This document shows, piece by piece, positions 4,793 through 5,741 of a DNA stretch of 5,741 bases. Both the position numbers and the translations under genes were made by a program. The notes below the pieces were generated by a model, which saw nothing but the letters and a program-made list of their open reading frames with translations, was not told the origin of the DNA and searched no databases. The DNA comes from Methanomicrobiaceae archaeon UBA436 (GTDB lineage: Archaea; Halobacteriota; Methanomicrobia; Methanomicrobiales; Methanoculleaceae), in contig DAFR01000086.1 of the NCBI GenBank assembly GCA_002497965.1, forward strand, positions 22,046 through 27,786, in the 5' to 3' direction. The first letter of the stretch is position 1, and each line of letters opens with the position of its first letter.

Positions 4793-5739
4793 GCTTTCAT
4801 CCGGCTCCGGAGGAGGTATATGAAGAACGGTGCACCGAAACATGCGGTTATGATCCCGACCGGCATGTCGTTTGTAAACGTCCGGGTGAGGGTATCTGAC
4901 CAGAGAAGGAGGATGGCCCCGGCAAGCGCGGCCGCCGGGATGAGGAGGCGGTGGTCTGGCCCGACGATAAGGCGCATGACGTGCGGCGTGATCAGCCCGA
5001 TGAACCCTATCGATCCAGCCACTGCAACGGCTATCCCTGTCACGAACGCGCTCAGGGCAAGGAGGATCCCTTTCACCTGCTCGACGTTCACCCCGAGATG
5101 GATCGCATCCTCCTCGTTTAATGAGAGGACGTTTAGGTCGCGTGCGAAGAGGTAGATCCCTCCACACCCCATCAGGATGGGGAGAGATATGAAGAAGTCG
5201 TTCCAGGATACGTTCCAGAATCCGCCCATCAGCCAGAACATGATCTGGTGGAGGCTCCGCCCTGCGGTATACATCAAAAAGGAGAGGAGAGCTGAAAGAA
5301 GCGTTGAGAGAGCGACACCGGAGAGGAGGAGCGTCTCGACCGGGACCTTCCCGCCGCTCCGGGCGATGAAGTAGACGGTGAAGGTTGCGGCGATCGCCCC
5401 AAGGAACGCGAGTACTGGACGGCCGCTGCCGGCAAGGAGGACGATCGCAATCGTGGCCCCGAGCGCCCCGCCAGAGGAGGTGCCGATGATGTACGGGTCT
5501 GCCATGGGGTTCCGGAAGAGGCCCTGCATTGTCGTGCCCGCCACAGCAAGCCCGCAACCGACCAGCGCCGCGGTGAAGACCCGGGGAAGACGGACGTCCC
5601 AGAAGATCATCCAGGTGTTCGGTGAAGAGAGGAGAGTTTTCAGGGGGATGCCAGCAGGCCCGAGAGTGACTGCACAGCCAACGCTGATGATAAGGGCGCA
5701 GATGAGTGCCAGGATGGTTAGCGGTGCCGTCCTCCGCAT
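4789..5739 (-). CDS. btuC: FecCD-family ABC transporter permease for cobalamin/iron chelate (BtuC-like)
   Basis: A 316-residue integral membrane permease of the FecCD family that forms the translocation channel as a dimer with two ATPases and one binding protein. It is almost wholly hydrophobic, with about nine to ten membrane segments starting at residues 7-27. Family signatures are present in order: RLPR (50-53), the AGTTMQGLFRNPMADPYIIG stretch (67-86), the LNEEDAIHLGVNVEQ coupling region (207-221) that contacts the ATPase, GSIGFIGLITPHVMR (242-256), and MPVGIITACFGAPFFIYLL near the end (292-310). Family members are usually 320-350 residues, so this is slightly short. The ATG at 5739 lies two bases from the window edge, so neither its ribosome site nor a longer start can be judged, though the N-terminus looks natural (RR then a hydrophobic helix). 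Its TGA overlaps the ATPase start. The permease is probably at or near the promoter-proximal end of the cluster, with any regulation encoded beyond the window. Confidence 0.92.
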   Translation of the reverse strand: MRRTAPLTILALICALIISVGCAVTLGPAGIPLKTLLSSPNTWMIFWDVRLPRVFTAALVGCGLAVAGTTMQGLFRNPMADPYIIGTSSGGALGATIAIVLLAGSGRPVLAFLGAIAATFTVYFIARSGGKVPVETLLLSGVALSTLLSALLSFLMYTAGRSLHQIMFWLMGGFWNVSWNDFFISLPILMGCGGIYLFARDLNVLSLNEEDAIHLGVNVEQVKGILLALSAFVTGIAVAVAGSIGFIGLITPHVMRLIVGPDHRLLIPAAALAGAILLLWSDTLTRTFTNDMPVGIITACFGAPFFIYLLRSRMKA

Positions 5740-5741
5740 AG

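Noticed and set aside
3833..5155. A 440-residue open frame on the plus strand
   Set aside because: It lies antisense to the ATPase and permease genes, has no recognisable domain, and is open only because of GC-rich codon bias on the opposite strand.
4793..5557. Upstream extension of the ATPase frame by about 255 residues
   Set aside because: The extension overlaps the permease gene in another frame, is Arg/Pro/His-rich without domain character, and ABC homology starts exactly at the Met at 4792.

Overview
The window looks like chromosomal DNA of a methanogenic euryarchaeon, most likely Methanomicrobiales (Methanoculleus-like). The reasons are high GC with G/C-ending codons, archaeal Shine-Dalgarno sites of the GGAGGTGA type, a beta-propeller secreted protein of a style common in these methanogens, and a PGF-CTERM-type C-terminal anchor on a secreted binding protein. 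The genus is an inference from protein style, not from a search.

Left end (1-468, plus strand): debris of an ECF-type vitamin/metal transporter. Bases 1 to about 84 encode what looks like the beginning of an ECF ATPase domain. Bases 142-468 encode only the C-terminal part of the EcfT (CbiQ-family) transmembrane coupling protein. About 60 bases of unassignable sequence and a stop codon lie between them, so a large deletion appears to have removed the rest of both proteins. A small uncharacterised protein (471-875, plus) starts two bases after the ecfT stop and ends four bases from the convergent gene next door.

Rest of the window (880-5739, minus strand): one co-directional cluster, read right to left. 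It holds an FecCD-family permease (BtuC-like, 4789-5739), an ATPase with an extra C-terminal domain (BtuD-like, 3536-4792, overlapping the permease by ATGA), a secreted binding protein (BtuF-like, 2393-3472) with a PGF-CTERM tail, a secreted beta-propeller protein whose frame is broken (about 1637-2386), and an AP-endonuclease-2/xylose-isomerase-like TIM-barrel protein (880-1623). The first three form a complete type II importer for a metal chelate: cobalamin is favoured, but an iron chelate or heme cannot be excluded. The last two are tightly packed behind it and may be co-transcribed, but their link to uptake is only inferred from position.

Most notable points: the collapsed ECF locus; two apparently compensating frameshifts in the propeller gene, one at a seven-base homopolymer, which if corrected give a strikingly Cys-rich C-terminus; the archaeosortase-type anchor on the binding protein; the uncharacterised C-terminal domain of the ATPase; and a complete endonuclease-IV-like set of metal ligands in the TIM-barrel protein. 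I found no tRNA, rRNA, CRISPR array, insertion sequence or transposase.
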